DNA from: Acidobacteriota bacterium
GTDB lineage: Bacteria; Acidobacteriota; Vicinamibacteria; Vicinamibacterales; SCN-69-37
Reading direction: 5' to 3'
NCBI GenBank assembly: GCA_021824055.1
Contig: JAKALV010000055.1
Span: 1-14,474 of the forward strand
Length of the DNA stretch: 14,474 nucleotides
The notes under the pieces were generated by a model. That model saw only the letters and a list, made by a program, of their open reading frames with translations, did not search any database and was not told the origin of the DNA. Positions 1 to 7,468 of the stretch are shown one piece after another; position 1 is the stretch's first letter, and every line of letters starts with the position of its first letter. A program made the position numbers and the translations under genes.

Positions 1-1565
1 ATGGTGTTCGCGTAGACGTTCGCCAGAAAGCTGACGGGCTGCGTCACGTGCGGCGTGGCATCCGCGGCCACGGGCGCGAGCGAAACGTTCGTGAACTGCT
101 TGTCCCCCACCGTAAAGAGCGCGATCCAGCGGCCGTCGGGCGACCACCTCGGCTGCGGGCGATCGATCGCATCCCCGAACGCGCCGGTCGCCACCGACAC
201 GTCCGACTTCGACGCGAGGTCGATGACGCGCAGATCGCGGCGGTCGCGCAAGTACAGCAACGACTTTCCATCCGGCGAAAACGCCGGCGACAGGTCCACC
301 GCCGCGCCGCTCGTGAGCGCGGTCTCTGTGCCGGCGGCCACATCGTAAAGATAGATGTGCTGCGCGTTGTTGCGCGCCGAGACATACGCCAGCGAGCGGC
401 TGTCGGCGGACCAGACGGGCTGCGACTCGATCGCCGCGGTGTTCGTGATGCGCATCGCGTCGCCGCCGTCGGCGGCCGACGCGGCGAACACGTCGCCGCG
501 CGCGACGAACGCCACCTTCCTGCCGTCGGGAGACAACGCGAGGTCTTCGAACGGGCTGGTCTGGCGCACCCGCTCGGGCACCGGCGTTGTGGGCGCGCCG
601 CGGCGCCTGACCTTCACTTCGCGCGTCTGTCCGTTGCCGGTGTCGGCGATCCAGATCCCGAAATTGCGCTCGAACGCGATCGTCCTGCCGTCGGTCGTGA
701 TCGACGGCCACAGCACGCGGCCATCCGTGAACCGGGTCACCGCGCGGTCCGCCCCGCCCGCGGCCGCCGGCCGCGTCCACAGATTCTCCACGCCGCCACG
801 ATCGCTCACGTAGAAAAGACTGCGCCCGTCGCCGCTCCACATCGGCCAGAGACTGCGGCTGTCGCGCCGCGTCAACCGGGCATACGAACCCCCCGAACCT
901 TCCGAACCTCCCGAACCCCCCGAACCCGCCATCACCCATATCTCGCTCTGATCCAAGTGACTGCCCGCGCGCCGCCACCATTGCGCCGAGGCGTTGCCGC
1001 GCGCGACAAACGCCAGCCGCGAGCCGTCGGGCGACGGCGCGGCGCCGAACTCGTTGACGTAGCGATCGGCGCTGACCGCCATCGGCGTGCCGCCATCCAC
1101 GGACACGCGGAAGATGTCGTTCATGCCGGAAATGTCGTGGCTTGCGGACGAGAAGTAGATCCATCGGCCGTCCCGCGACCACGCCTCCAGCTGCTCCAGC
1201 CCGTCGTCGGCGGTCAACCGGCGCACCGTGCCGGTCGCGAGCGACAGAACGTAGATGTCGCCGCCACCGGTGCGCGTGGAGTCGAAGGCCAGGAACCGCC
1301 CATCCGGGGAGAACAGCGGGCGCGATTCGTAGGCGTCGTGCGCCACGAGCAGCCGCGCCTCACCGCCGGATGCGGGCACGCTCCAGATGTCGCCGCCGGA
1401 CACAAACGCGATCTCGCGACCGTCCGGCGAAATGCCCGGCTCGGCGAATGACAGGATCGGCGCCGTCGTCTGTCCAGAAATCGGCACGCCGAATCCCACG
1501 ATCGCAACCACCAGAACCGGAACGGCCATCACGAACGCCACGGCACGAGTCGACATCGCACGCAT
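1..1565 (-). CDS. Secreted PD40 beta-propeller protein, probably tricorn-like S41 peptidase (N-terminal 521 residues; C-terminus beyond window)
   Basis: Read on the minus strand, the frame is open from an ATG at 1565 to the window edge; an in-frame TAA lies five codons upstream of that ATG. A second ATG at 1556 is also possible, and neither has a clear Shine-Dalgarno. The first 32 or so residues form a signal peptide (basic start, long hydrophobic run, then GQT), so the product is exported. At least ten blade motifs of the SPDG type follow (e.g. ISPDGREIAF, FSPDGRFLAF, WSPDGRWIAL), typical of TolB/WD40-like PD40 propellers. The motif WWRRAGSHLDQSEIW resembles the N-terminal propeller of tricorn-type proteases, which carry PDZ and S41 serine-protease domains at the C-terminus; that part lies outside the window, so catalysis is inferred. 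Residues 213-227 form a Gly-Ser linker encoded by a 9-base repeat. An S9 peptidase or amidohydrolase with a PD40 front end is the alternative. Confidence 0.82.
   Translation of the reverse strand, partial: MRAMSTRAVAFVMAVPVLVVAIVGFGVPISGQTTAPILSFAEPGISPDGREIAFVSGGDIWSVPASGGEARLLVAHDAYESRPLFSPDGRFLAFDSTRTGGGDIYVLSLATGTVRRLTADDGLEQLEAWSRDGRWIYFSSASHDISGMNDIFRVSVDGGTPMAVSADRYVNEFGAAPSPDGSRLAFVARGNASAQWWRRAGSHLDQSEIWVMAGSGGSGGSEGSGGSYARLTRRDSRSLWPMWSGDGRSLFYVSDRGGVENLWTRPAAAGGADRAVTRFTDGRVLWPSITTDGRTIAFERNFGIWIADTGNGQTREVKVRRRGAPTTPVPERVRQTSPFEDLALSPDGRKVAFVARGDVFAASAADGGDAMRITNTAAIESQPVWSADSRSLAYVSARNNAQHIYLYDVAAGTETALTSGAAVDLSPAFSPDGKSLLYLRDRRDLRVIDLASKSDVSVATGAFGDAIDRPQPRWSPDGRWIALFTVGDKQFTNVSLAPVAADATPHVTQPVSFLANVYANT
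885..929. repeat. Five tandem 9-base units inside the propeller gene, encoding Gly-Gly-Ser repeats
   Basis: Five consecutive 9-base units begin CGAACC on the plus strand, at 885, 894, 903, 912 and 921, with variation only in the last three bases. On the coding (minus) strand each reads xxx-GGT-TCG, giving AGS, GGS, GGS, EGS, GGS at residues 213-227. The unit is a multiple of three, so copy-number change would keep the frame. It sits in a predicted loop between propeller blades. Confidence 0.85.
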
Positions 1566-1619
1566 GCGGGAACTTTACATGAAGCCAACGTCTGGACCGC
1601 TTCTTGCGTCAAACGAGTC

Positions 1620-4199
1620 GTGCCCTTTCTCAAGACATTGATCGGTACCGTGGCGGGACTCGCCATACTGTCCGGAAGCGAACTGGTGGCCGCGGGGCGA
1701 GCGGGCGACCCGGTCGGCGCGTCGCGAACGATTGTCGCCACGCCGCTGCCGGGGCCGACCGGCGCGACGGCCCTCCTCGTCGATGGACAGCCTTCCGACG
1801 AAGCCTGGTCCCGGGCACCGCTGGTCACAGGATTTGTCGAGCGCAGTCCGTCGGAAGGCGCCGCGCCGACGTTCAAGACCGAAGCGCGCGTGCTGTTCGA
1901 CGCGGCGAACCTGTACATCTCCATCGCCGCTACCGATCCGGAGCCGTCGAAGATTGTGGGGCAGCTCACCCGCCGCGACACGCTCTCATCGTCGGACTGG
2001 CTGTCGGTGTACATCGACTCGTTCCACGACCGGCGCACCGCGTACGAGTTTGGCGTGAACCCTGCCGGCGTGAAGTACGACCGGTACTGGTTCAACGATT
2101 CGAACAACGACATGAGCTGGGACGCCGTGTGGGACGCCACCGTCACGCGCACCGCGAGCGGCTGGCGCGCGGAGTTCCGCATTCCCTTCTCGCAGCTGCG
2201 CTTCAATCCGGCCAACGCCTCCACGTTTGGATTTGCGCTGAGCCGCATCCTGGCGCGCACCAACGAGACCTCGACCTGGCCGCTGCTGCCGCGCAGCGCC
2301 AGCGGGTTCGTGTCGTCCTTCGGCGAGATCACGGGCCTGTCGTTCGCGCACCCGCTCAAGAAGCTGGAGGTCACGCCCTACGCGCTGACCCAGCTGACCA
2401 CGCAGCCGGTGGATCAGGGCAACCCGTTGTCGAAGTCACCGGACCCGACCGGAACGATCGGGCTCGACATGAAATACGCCGTGGCCCCGGGCTTGATCTT
2501 CACGGGCACGATCAATCCGGATTTCGGCCAGGTGGAAGCCGATCCGGCGGTGGTCAACCTCAGCGGGTTCGAAACGTTCTTTCCCGAGAAGCGCCCGTTC
2601 TTCGTCGAGGGCTCCGGTACGTTCTCGTTCGACATCGACTGCAACGACGGCCAGTGCACGGGCCTGCTGTACTCGCGCCGTATCGGGCGCGCGCCGCACC
2701 GGTCGGTGACGCCGCCCGACGGGGGCTTCTCGACTGCGCCGTCGAACACGACGATCTACGGCGCCGGCAAGCTGACCGGGCGCATCGGCAAGTTCTCGGT
2801 GGGCGCGCTCAACGCCGTCACCAGCCGCGAGGACGCCACGATCAGCTCGGGCGGCCTGTCGTCAAGAACGCCGGTCGAGCCGGCGACGTCGTATTCGGTG
2901 GTTCGGGCCAGCCGCGAGTTCGCCAATCAATCGCGCCTCGGATTCATGCTCACGAGCACCAATCGCCGGCTCAGCGACGAGCTGAAGTTTCTGCCGAAGA
3001 ACGCGTATACGGGCGGCGCCGACTTCGACATCCGTCTCGGCAAGGCGTACAGCGTGGGCGGCTACTGGGCCGGCAGCGCGATCGACGGCACGGCCGACGC
3101 GATCTCGAACGTCCAGCTCAGCACGGTGCACAGCTACCAGCGGCCCGATGCCACATCGTTCAGCTACGACCCCACTCGCACGTCGCTCGGCGGTCACTCG
3201 GGCTCGCTGTCGGTGAGCAAGATCGCGGGTCAGCATACGCGGTTCAACTCCAACGTCGGCTACAAGTCCCCCGGCTTCGACATCAACGATCTGGGGTTCC
3301 TGTCACGCGCGGATGAGATCTCGGAGAGCAACTGGTTCCAGCTCCGCAGTGACAAACCGAACAAGTGGCGTCGAAGCATCAACATCAACTTCAATCAGTG
3401 GGCCGGGTGGAACTACGACGGCGACCTGCGGTTCGGGGGCGGCAACATCAACGCGCACACCACGCTCGTGTCCAACTGGAGTATCGGCGGCGGGTACAAC
3501 ATCCAGGTCCGTGGCTTCGCCGATCGGCTGACGCGCGGCGGGCCGGGCGGTTACGTCAACGGCAACCGCAACGGCTGGGCGTATCTCAGCACCGACGAGC
3601 GCAAACCCGTGATCGGCAATCTGTCGGTGTCGGGCTTCAGCGACGGCAAGGGATCGTCGAATTTCAACCTCAGCCCGAACGTCTCGTGGCGACCGCGGTC
3701 CGGCGTCGTGGTCAGCGCGTCGCTCGGTTACAACAAGGGCCAGAGCGACTCGCAGTGGGTCGAGAACCAGACGATCGGCGCGGCCACGCACTACGTCTTC
3801 GGCCGTCTCGACCAGACCACGGTCAGCCTGACGGCGCGCGTGAACTACACGATCCGGCCGACGCTCACGCTCGAGATCTATGCCGCGCCGTTCGTCTCCT
3901 CCGGCGCGTACTCACACTTCAAGGAACTGAAGAACGGCCGCGCGGCGGCGTACGAAGATCGGTACGCGCCGTACGCCTATGCGTCGAATCCCGACTTCAA
4001 CTACCGGTCGTTTCGCTCCACCAACGTGCTGCGGTGGGAATACCGCCCGGGCTCGGCGCTCTTCGTTGTCTGGCAACAGGGGCGGGAGGACGTCATCAAC
4101 GACGGCCGCTTCCAGTTCGGGCGGAACCTGGGCGATCTGTTCGCGACGCCGGCGACCAACGTGTTCCTCGTGAAGTTCAGCCGCTGGTTGAACTTCTAA
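1620..4199 (+). CDS. DUF5916 outer-membrane protein with CBM9-like N-terminal domain
   Basis: The 859-residue product begins at a GTG (1620) with no obvious ribosome binding site; residues 1-25 look like a signal peptide. Residues about 50-230 match a CBM9-like beta-sandwich of the type that precedes DUF5916 (DGQPSDEAW, then alternating strands). The DUF5916 signature follows: NPDFGQVEADPAVVNL near 298 and FFPEKRPFFVEG near 320, then a cysteine pair in CNDGQC before YSRRIG. The rest is rich in alternating aromatic/polar strands and ends FSRWLNF, with a terminal Phe as expected for an outer-membrane beta-signal. The family is common in Acidobacteriota and Bacteroidota, is often annotated as a carbohydrate-binding or TonB-receptor-like protein, and its substrate is unknown. 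It is transcribed divergently from the secreted propeller protein across 54 bases, so shared regulation is plausible. Confidence 0.87.
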   Translation: MPFLKTLIGTVAGLAILSGSELVAAGRAGDPVGASRTIVATPLPGPTGATALLVDGQPSDEAWSRAPLVTGFVERSPSEGAAPTFKTEARVLFDAANLYISIAATDPEPSKIVGQLTRRDTLSSSDWLSVYIDSFHDRRTAYEFGVNPAGVKYDRYWFNDSNNDMSWDAVWDATVTRTASGWRAEFRIPFSQLRFNPANASTFGFALSRILARTNETSTWPLLPRSASGFVSSFGEITGLSFAHPLKKLEVTPYALTQLTTQPVDQGNPLSKSPDPTGTIGLDMKYAVAPGLIFTGTINPDFGQVEADPAVVNLSGFETFFPEKRPFFVEGSGTFSFDIDCNDGQCTGLLYSRRIGRAPHRSVTPPDGGFSTAPSNTTIYGAGKLTGRIGKFSVGALNAVTSREDATISSGGLSSRTPVEPATSYSVVRASREFANQSRLGFMLTSTNRRLSDELKFLPKNAYTGGADFDIRLGKAYSVGGYWAGSAIDGTADAISNVQLSTVHSYQRPDATSFSYDPTRTSLGGHSGSLSVSKIAGQHTRFNSNVGYKSPGFDINDLGFLSRADEISESNWFQLRSDKPNKWRRSININFNQWAGWNYDGDLRFGGGNINAHTTLVSNWSIGGGYNIQVRGFADRLTRGGPGGYVNGNRNGWAYLSTDERKPVIGNLSVSGFSDGKGSSNFNLSPNVSWRPRSGVVVSASLGYNKGQSDSQWVENQTIGAATHYVFGRLDQTTVSLTARVNYTIRPTLTLEIYAAPFVSSGAYSHFKELKNGRAAAYEDRYAPYAYASNPDFNYRSFRSTNVLRWEYRPGSALFVVWQQGREDVINDGRFQFGRNLGDLFATPATNVFLVKFSRWLNF

Positions 4200-4202
4200 T
4201 CC

Positions 4203-4401
4203 TTTTTCGTATACCTCGGCGTGAACGCCGGCACCGGCGACATTGCCTTCAGCCGCGTGTTACGTGAGACGATGGCGTATTACCTGCTCGGCGTCGAACC
4301 CACGCCGGAAGATTTAGGATGGGAAGAAGCTGATCGTGCAGGTCAAGGCGAACGCGCGCGGCGCCACGGTCCGCGCGCGGCGTGAGGTGATCGCAAAATA
4401 A
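4203..4401 (+). pseudogene. Frameshifted 3' remnant of a VWFA-related (acidobacterial-type) gene
   Basis: Between the barrel gene and the tRNA, two adjoining frames give a recognisable protein tail. The first, from about 4203, reads FFVYLGVNAGTGDIAF then RVLRETMAYYLLGVEPTPED up to about 4313. The second, shifted by +1, starts at 4318 and reads DGKKLIVQVKANARG then ATVRARREVIAK, stopping at TAA 4399-4401. RET-AYYLLG followed by DGK-hydrophobic-V-VRARR is the usual ending of the VWFA-related domain of Acidobacteria (TIGR03436 type). The head of the gene, including any MIDAS motif, is missing: an in-frame stop (the TAA of the preceding gene) closes the frame. It is therefore 5'-truncated and frameshifted by about one base near 4311-4318. 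A sequencing indel could explain the shift but not the missing 5' part. Confidence 0.66.
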
Positions 4402-4402
4402 C

Positions 4403-4489
4403 GGGGCTGTGGCGGAATTGGCAGACGCGCGGGTCTTAGGAGCCCGTTTCCGGAAGGAAGTGTCGGTTCGACCCCGACCAGCCCCACCA
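4403..4489 (+). tRNA. tRNA-Leu (anticodon UAG), CCA encoded
   Basis: A complete class II tRNA folds by eye. The acceptor stem pairs GGGGCTG (4403-4409) with CAGCCCC (4479-4485), followed by discriminator A and genome-encoded CCA (4487-4489). The anticodon stem is CGGGT/GCCCG with loop CTTAGGA, giving anticodon TAG at 4437-4439, which reads CUN leucine codons, notably CUA. The variable arm (about 4447-4461) pairs TTCC with GGAA, as expected for tRNA-Leu. The T arm is GTCGG-TTCGACC-CCGAC (4462-4478). The gene starts one base after the stop of the VWFA-like remnant and ends 24 bases before the next coding region. Confidence 0.97.
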
Positions 4490-4513
4490 GCGTAGTCAGA
4501 AAGTCGAAGTGCG

Positions 4514-5575
4514 ATGCGCGTTCCCCTTGCCATACCGGTCCTCGGGCTCCTCCTGCTCAACGTGCTCCGCGTGGTCATGCCGGCAACCGGGCGGACCGCC
4601 GAGCCACAGCGAGCCGCCGATCCGTTCGCCTTCTTCTCCAGCGCTGTCACGGTGAGCGCGTCGGACCGCGTGGCGTTGGCGCGCGGTCACGTGGTGGTCC
4701 GCGAGCTGCCCAGCAAGGGCAATGACGTGGGCCTGCTCTCGATCATCGCCACGACCGCGACGCCGGCCCAACTGGTCACGCTGACGCGCGACATCCGTCA
4801 ATTCAAGACTGGCGGCATCGTCCGCGCCGTGGGCGTGATCGGCACGCCGGCGACGGCGCGCGACTTCGAAGGACTGCCCGTCGACGACGAAGATCTGAAG
4901 GACATCCGCCAATGCCGTCCGGGGGATTGCGGGGTCAAGCTCACCACGAGCGAGATCGCCGCGCTCCGGGCAGAAATCTCGGGGAAGGGTGGCCCCTGGC
5001 GGGCGCGTGTCCCTCCGCTCCTGCAGCAGCTGCTCGCCGAGCGGGTGCAGCGATATCAGCGGGGCGGGCTCGGCGCGCTGCCCATGCCTGATGACGGGCG
5101 CCATGACGTGCCGCCGGCCGCGGTGTTCGAAACGCTGTTGAAGAGCCACCCGTACCTGGGGGCGCTGCAGGCCGAGCTCTCGGCATTTCTCTCGGCGGGC
5201 GGCGCGCCGCCGCCGGCGGTCCGCGACAGTTACCTCTACTGGTCGGCGGAAGACACGGGCGGCAAGCTCGTCATCAGCGTCACGCATCTCACGATCGTGC
5301 ACGCGGACACGGCCGGCGTGCCGCCGGTGATGGTGCTCGGCAAACAGGTGCTGGCCACGCACTACTTTGTGGGATCGCTCAATTTGCTGGCGATGTGTGG
5401 AACCGCCGAGGGCCCGCGCTACCTTGTGGCGATCAATCGTTCGCGCGTGGATCTGATGACGGGTCCGTTCCGGGGTATCGTGCGCAGCACGATCGAGCGC
5501 CGGATCCGCGGCGCGGCGCCGGGCATGATGACCGGTCTCAAGCGCCGCGTCGAAGGCGTGATCGCCAAGAACTAG
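4514..5575 (+). CDS. Exported or membrane-anchored protein of unknown function with CRPGDC motif
   Basis: The product is 353 residues from ATG 4514. I do not recognise a named family. Residues 1-28 form a hydrophobic leader (MRVPLAIPVLGLLLLNVL), either a signal peptide or an N-terminal anchor, so it probably acts in the periplasm. The middle has DDEDLKDIRQCRPGDCGVKL (residues 125-144) with two cysteines at 134 and 139 that could pair as a disulfide or bind a ligand. Similar proteins with a C-x4-C motif of this kind exist as uncharacterised entries in Acidobacteriota, as far as I recall. The second half, about 235-320, is strand-rich (YLYWSAEDTGGKLVISVTH, then HYFVGSLNLLAM) and could be a lipocalin- or START-like barrel, but this is speculative. 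It follows tRNA-Leu by 24 bases and ends 9 bases from the convergent regulator, with no terminator visible between them. Confidence 0.8.
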   Translation: MRVPLAIPVLGLLLLNVLRVVMPATGRTAEPQRAADPFAFFSSAVTVSASDRVALARGHVVVRELPSKGNDVGLLSIIATTATPAQLVTLTRDIRQFKTGGIVRAVGVIGTPATARDFEGLPVDDEDLKDIRQCRPGDCGVKLTTSEIAALRAEISGKGGPWRARVPPLLQQLLAERVQRYQRGGLGALPMPDDGRHDVPPAAVFETLLKSHPYLGALQAELSAFLSAGGAPPPAVRDSYLYWSAEDTGGKLVISVTHLTIVHADTAGVPPVMVLGKQVLATHYFVGSLNLLAMCGTAEGPRYLVAINRSRVDLMTGPFRGIVRSTIERRIRGAAPGMMTGLKRRVEGVIAKN

Positions 5576-5584
5576 TCCACGCGT

Positions 5585-6970
5585 TCAGTCTTTCTTCGCC
5601 GTCAGGCCGAATTTCTCGATGCGGTAGCGGATCTGGTCACGGTGCAGGCCGAGGAGCGCCGCCGCGCGGGTCTGATTGCCGTTGGTGCGCTCGAGCGCCA
5701 TCACCACCAGGCGCTTCTCGACCTCTTCGAGGTTGACGCCGTCGGCCGGCAGCGCGACGCCGGCCGGGCCGTCGGACACCACGGCCGCGGCGGGAGCGAT
5801 CAGCGAGCGCATGCTTTCGAAATCCACCGGCTCGAGCGTGTCGCCTTCGGCGAGCAACACGGCGCGCTCCACCAGGTTGCGCAGTTCGCGCACGTTGCCG
5901 GGCCACGTGTAGGCCAGCAACGCCTCTTCGGCCGCGCGGCTGAGGCGGCGCACCGGCCGCTTGAATTCGCGGGCAAAGAGTTCCACGAAATGCTGGGCCA
6001 GCAGGACGATGTCGCGATCGCGCACGCGCAACGGCGGCATCTCGATGCGCAGCACGTTCAGGCGGTAGTACAGGTCGTCGCGGAACTTGCCGTCGCGCAC
6101 GGCGTCTTCGAGGTTTCGGTTGGTCGCGGCGATGATGCGCACGTCCACATGCAGGTCGGCCGCGCCGCCGAGGCGGCGGAACTGCTTGTCTTCGAGCACG
6201 CGCAGCAGTTTGGCCTGGAGCGACGGCGGGATCTCGCCGATCTCATCCAGGAACACGGTGCCCTCGTCGGCCTGCTCGATCAAGCCGCGTTTCTGCGTGC
6301 GGGCATCCGTGAAGGCGCCGCGCTCGTGGCCGAACAGTTCCGACTCGAGCAGCGTCTCGGGCAGCGCCGAACTGGTGATGTTGACGAACGGCCGCGCGGC
6401 GCGTCCGCTGCTGTAGTGAATGATCTTCGCGAGCAGGTCCTTGCCCGTGCCGCTCTCGCCGGTGATCAGCACCGTGGAGGCCGGGCTGCCGGCCATCTTG
6501 CGCGCCAGCGCCTTGACCTTCTGCATCGGCTCGGACTCGCCGATCATCGACGCGAACGTGAACGGACGCGACGCGTCGTCGCGCAAGCGGCGGAGTTCGC
6601 GGCGCAGGCGCGTGCTCTCCATCGCGCGTTCCACGCGCAGGCAGATGTCGTCGAGATCGAACGGCTTGGTCGCGTAGTCGAACGCGCCCGCCTTCATCGT
6701 CTCGACCACCAGATTGATGTCCTTGTGCGCCGTGATCATGATCACCGGCACGTCGGGGTCGCGCTCGTGCAGCGCCTTGAGCACGGCCAGGCCGTCGCCG
6801 TCCGGCAGGGTGAAATCAAGGAGCACCGCATCGACGCCGTCGGCGCGTTCGAGCGCTTCCGCGGCGGTTGACGCCTCGACCACCTCGAAATGCTCATCGC
6901 GGAGGCGTTCGGACAGTGACCAACGAACAAGCTGTTCGTCGTCGACGACAAGGATGCACCGTGCGGCCAT
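5585..6970 (-). CDS. NtrC-family sigma-54-dependent response regulator (REC-AAA+-Fis HTH)
   Basis: The 461-residue product activates RNA polymerase holding sigma-54 after phosphorylation. The receiver domain (1-120) has acidic D10-D11, phospho-acceptor D52 in LLDFTLP, T80 and K102. The AAA+ domain (about 140-375) has Walker A GESGTGKD (171-178), Walker B VFLDEIGE (D242, E243), and the sigma-54 contact loop reads GAFTDA (218-223) instead of the canonical GAFTGA, a variant known in the family. The C-terminus (about 415-455) is a Fis-type helix-turn-helix (TRAAALLGLHRDQIRYRIEKFGL). The start is ATG 6970; no strong ribosome binding site is visible. It lies 30 bases downstream of the single-domain receiver gene on the same strand, so the two are probably co-transcribed. 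The target promoters are unknown. Partnership with the divergent kinase is inferred from proximity and domain type. Confidence 0.95.
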   Translation of the reverse strand: MAARCILVVDDEQLVRWSLSERLRDEHFEVVEASTAAEALERADGVDAVLLDFTLPDGDGLAVLKALHERDPDVPVIMITAHKDINLVVETMKAGAFDYATKPFDLDDICLRVERAMESTRLRRELRRLRDDASRPFTFASMIGESEPMQKVKALARKMAGSPASTVLITGESGTGKDLLAKIIHYSSGRAARPFVNITSSALPETLLESELFGHERGAFTDARTQKRGLIEQADEGTVFLDEIGEIPPSLQAKLLRVLEDKQFRRLGGAADLHVDVRIIAATNRNLEDAVRDGKFRDDLYYRLNVLRIEMPPLRVRDRDIVLLAQHFVELFAREFKRPVRRLSRAAEEALLAYTWPGNVRELRNLVERAVLLAEGDTLEPVDFESMRSLIAPAAAVVSDGPAGVALPADGVNLEEVEKRLVVMALERTNGNQTRAAALLGLHRDQIRYRIEKFGLTAKKD

Positions 6971-7000
6971 GAGCGACTTAGAGAGGATACACGACAGAGG

Positions 7001-7384
7001 TCACCGGTCGCCCAGTTTCGCCGAGGCCTCACGCACAACGGCGGTCATCTCAGACAAGTCAAAGGGCTTCTGGATGAACTTGTAAACTCCGGCAGCCTCG
7101 GCCTCAGCCTTGTCCTGCGCCGAGCCGTGGGCGGTCATCATGATGACCGGCGCGTCCGGGCGCTGGCCCATGATCTTGCGCGCGACCGACAGGTCGCTCG
7201 AATCGGGCAGTTTGAGGTCGAGCACAACCACGATGGGAGAGGATTTCGCACGGTCCAGGCAGCGGTAGGCGTCAGCCGCGTTTTCGGCCTGCCAGACGGC
7301 GTAGCCGGCAGCCGTCAAGCTCTCGGCCACCGCCCACCGCAGCAGGGCCTCATCGTCGACGACGATGATCACTGGCGCGGACAT
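7001..7384 (-). CDS. Single-domain response regulator (receiver only)
   Basis: The product is 127 residues and contains only a receiver domain: acidic D10-D11, phospho-acceptor D56 (VVLDLKLP), T84 in MMTAHG and K106 in QKPFDL. There is no output domain and no frameshifted one downstream, since the next gene starts 30 bases later with its own receiver. Stand-alone receivers act through protein contacts or as phosphate sinks or shuttles. The first 40 residues parallel the NtrC-type neighbour (VDDE-x-LxRW-x5-L), suggesting the two receivers arose by duplication. The start ATG at 7384 follows a purine-rich stretch (CGGAACTGGGAAA) that may serve as the ribosome binding site. It leads a probable two-gene operon and is divergent from the kinase. 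Confidence 0.92.
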   Translation of the reverse strand: MSAPVIIVVDDEALLRWAVAESLTAAGYAVWQAENAADAYRCLDRAKSSPIVVVLDLKLPDSSDLSVARKIMGQRPDAPVIMMTAHGSAQDKAEAEAAGVYKFIQKPFDLSEMTAVVREASAKLGDR

Positions 7385-7468
7385 TTTCCCAGTTCCGTAG
7401 AATTTCGCCCCATAGGCCAGCCCTATCTACCCGGTTGCCCGTGAGGCATACTCACCGAGGCACTTGCC
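7385..7468. promoter_or_regulatory. Divergent intergenic region between the receiver and kinase genes
   Basis: This 84-base gap must hold promoters for the leftward regulator pair and the rightward kinase, unless they are fed from elsewhere. The kinase ribosome binding site (GAGG, 7457-7460) is the only clear element. I could not identify a convincing sigma-70 or sigma-54 (GG-N10-GC type) promoter, so only its position supports a regulatory role. Confidence 0.45.

Noticed and set aside
48..1451. A 467-codon plus-strand open frame over the propeller gene
   Set aside because: The minus-strand frame has a signal peptide and ten SPDG blade motifs. The plus-strand product is Arg-rich and featureless.
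1604..3316. A 570-codon plus-strand frame overlapping the DUF5916 gene
   Set aside because: The overlapping frame from 1620 has clear CBM9-like and DUF5916 motifs. This one is a shadow with an Arg/Gly-rich, non-domain sequence.
4188..4215. Possible sigma-70 promoter (TTGAAC, 16-base spacer, TATACC) ahead of the pseudogene and tRNA
   Set aside because: Each box matches only four of six positions, the -35 overlaps the end of the barrel gene, and the tRNA starts almost 190 bases downstream.
5573..5590. Search for a bidirectional terminator between the convergent genes ending at 5575 and 5585
   Set aside because: The 9-base gap shows no inverted repeat or T-run, so none can be called.
5642..6871. 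A 409-codon plus-strand frame opposite the NtrC-type regulator
   Set aside because: The minus-strand regulator has complete receiver, AAA+ and HTH motifs. The antisense product shows only compositional bias.
7400..7440. Sigma-54-like GG-N10-GC spacing on the minus strand (TGGCC...GGCGA)
   Set aside because: Only the dinucleotides roughly fit; the flanking consensus bases are missing, and such matches are frequent in GC-rich DNA.
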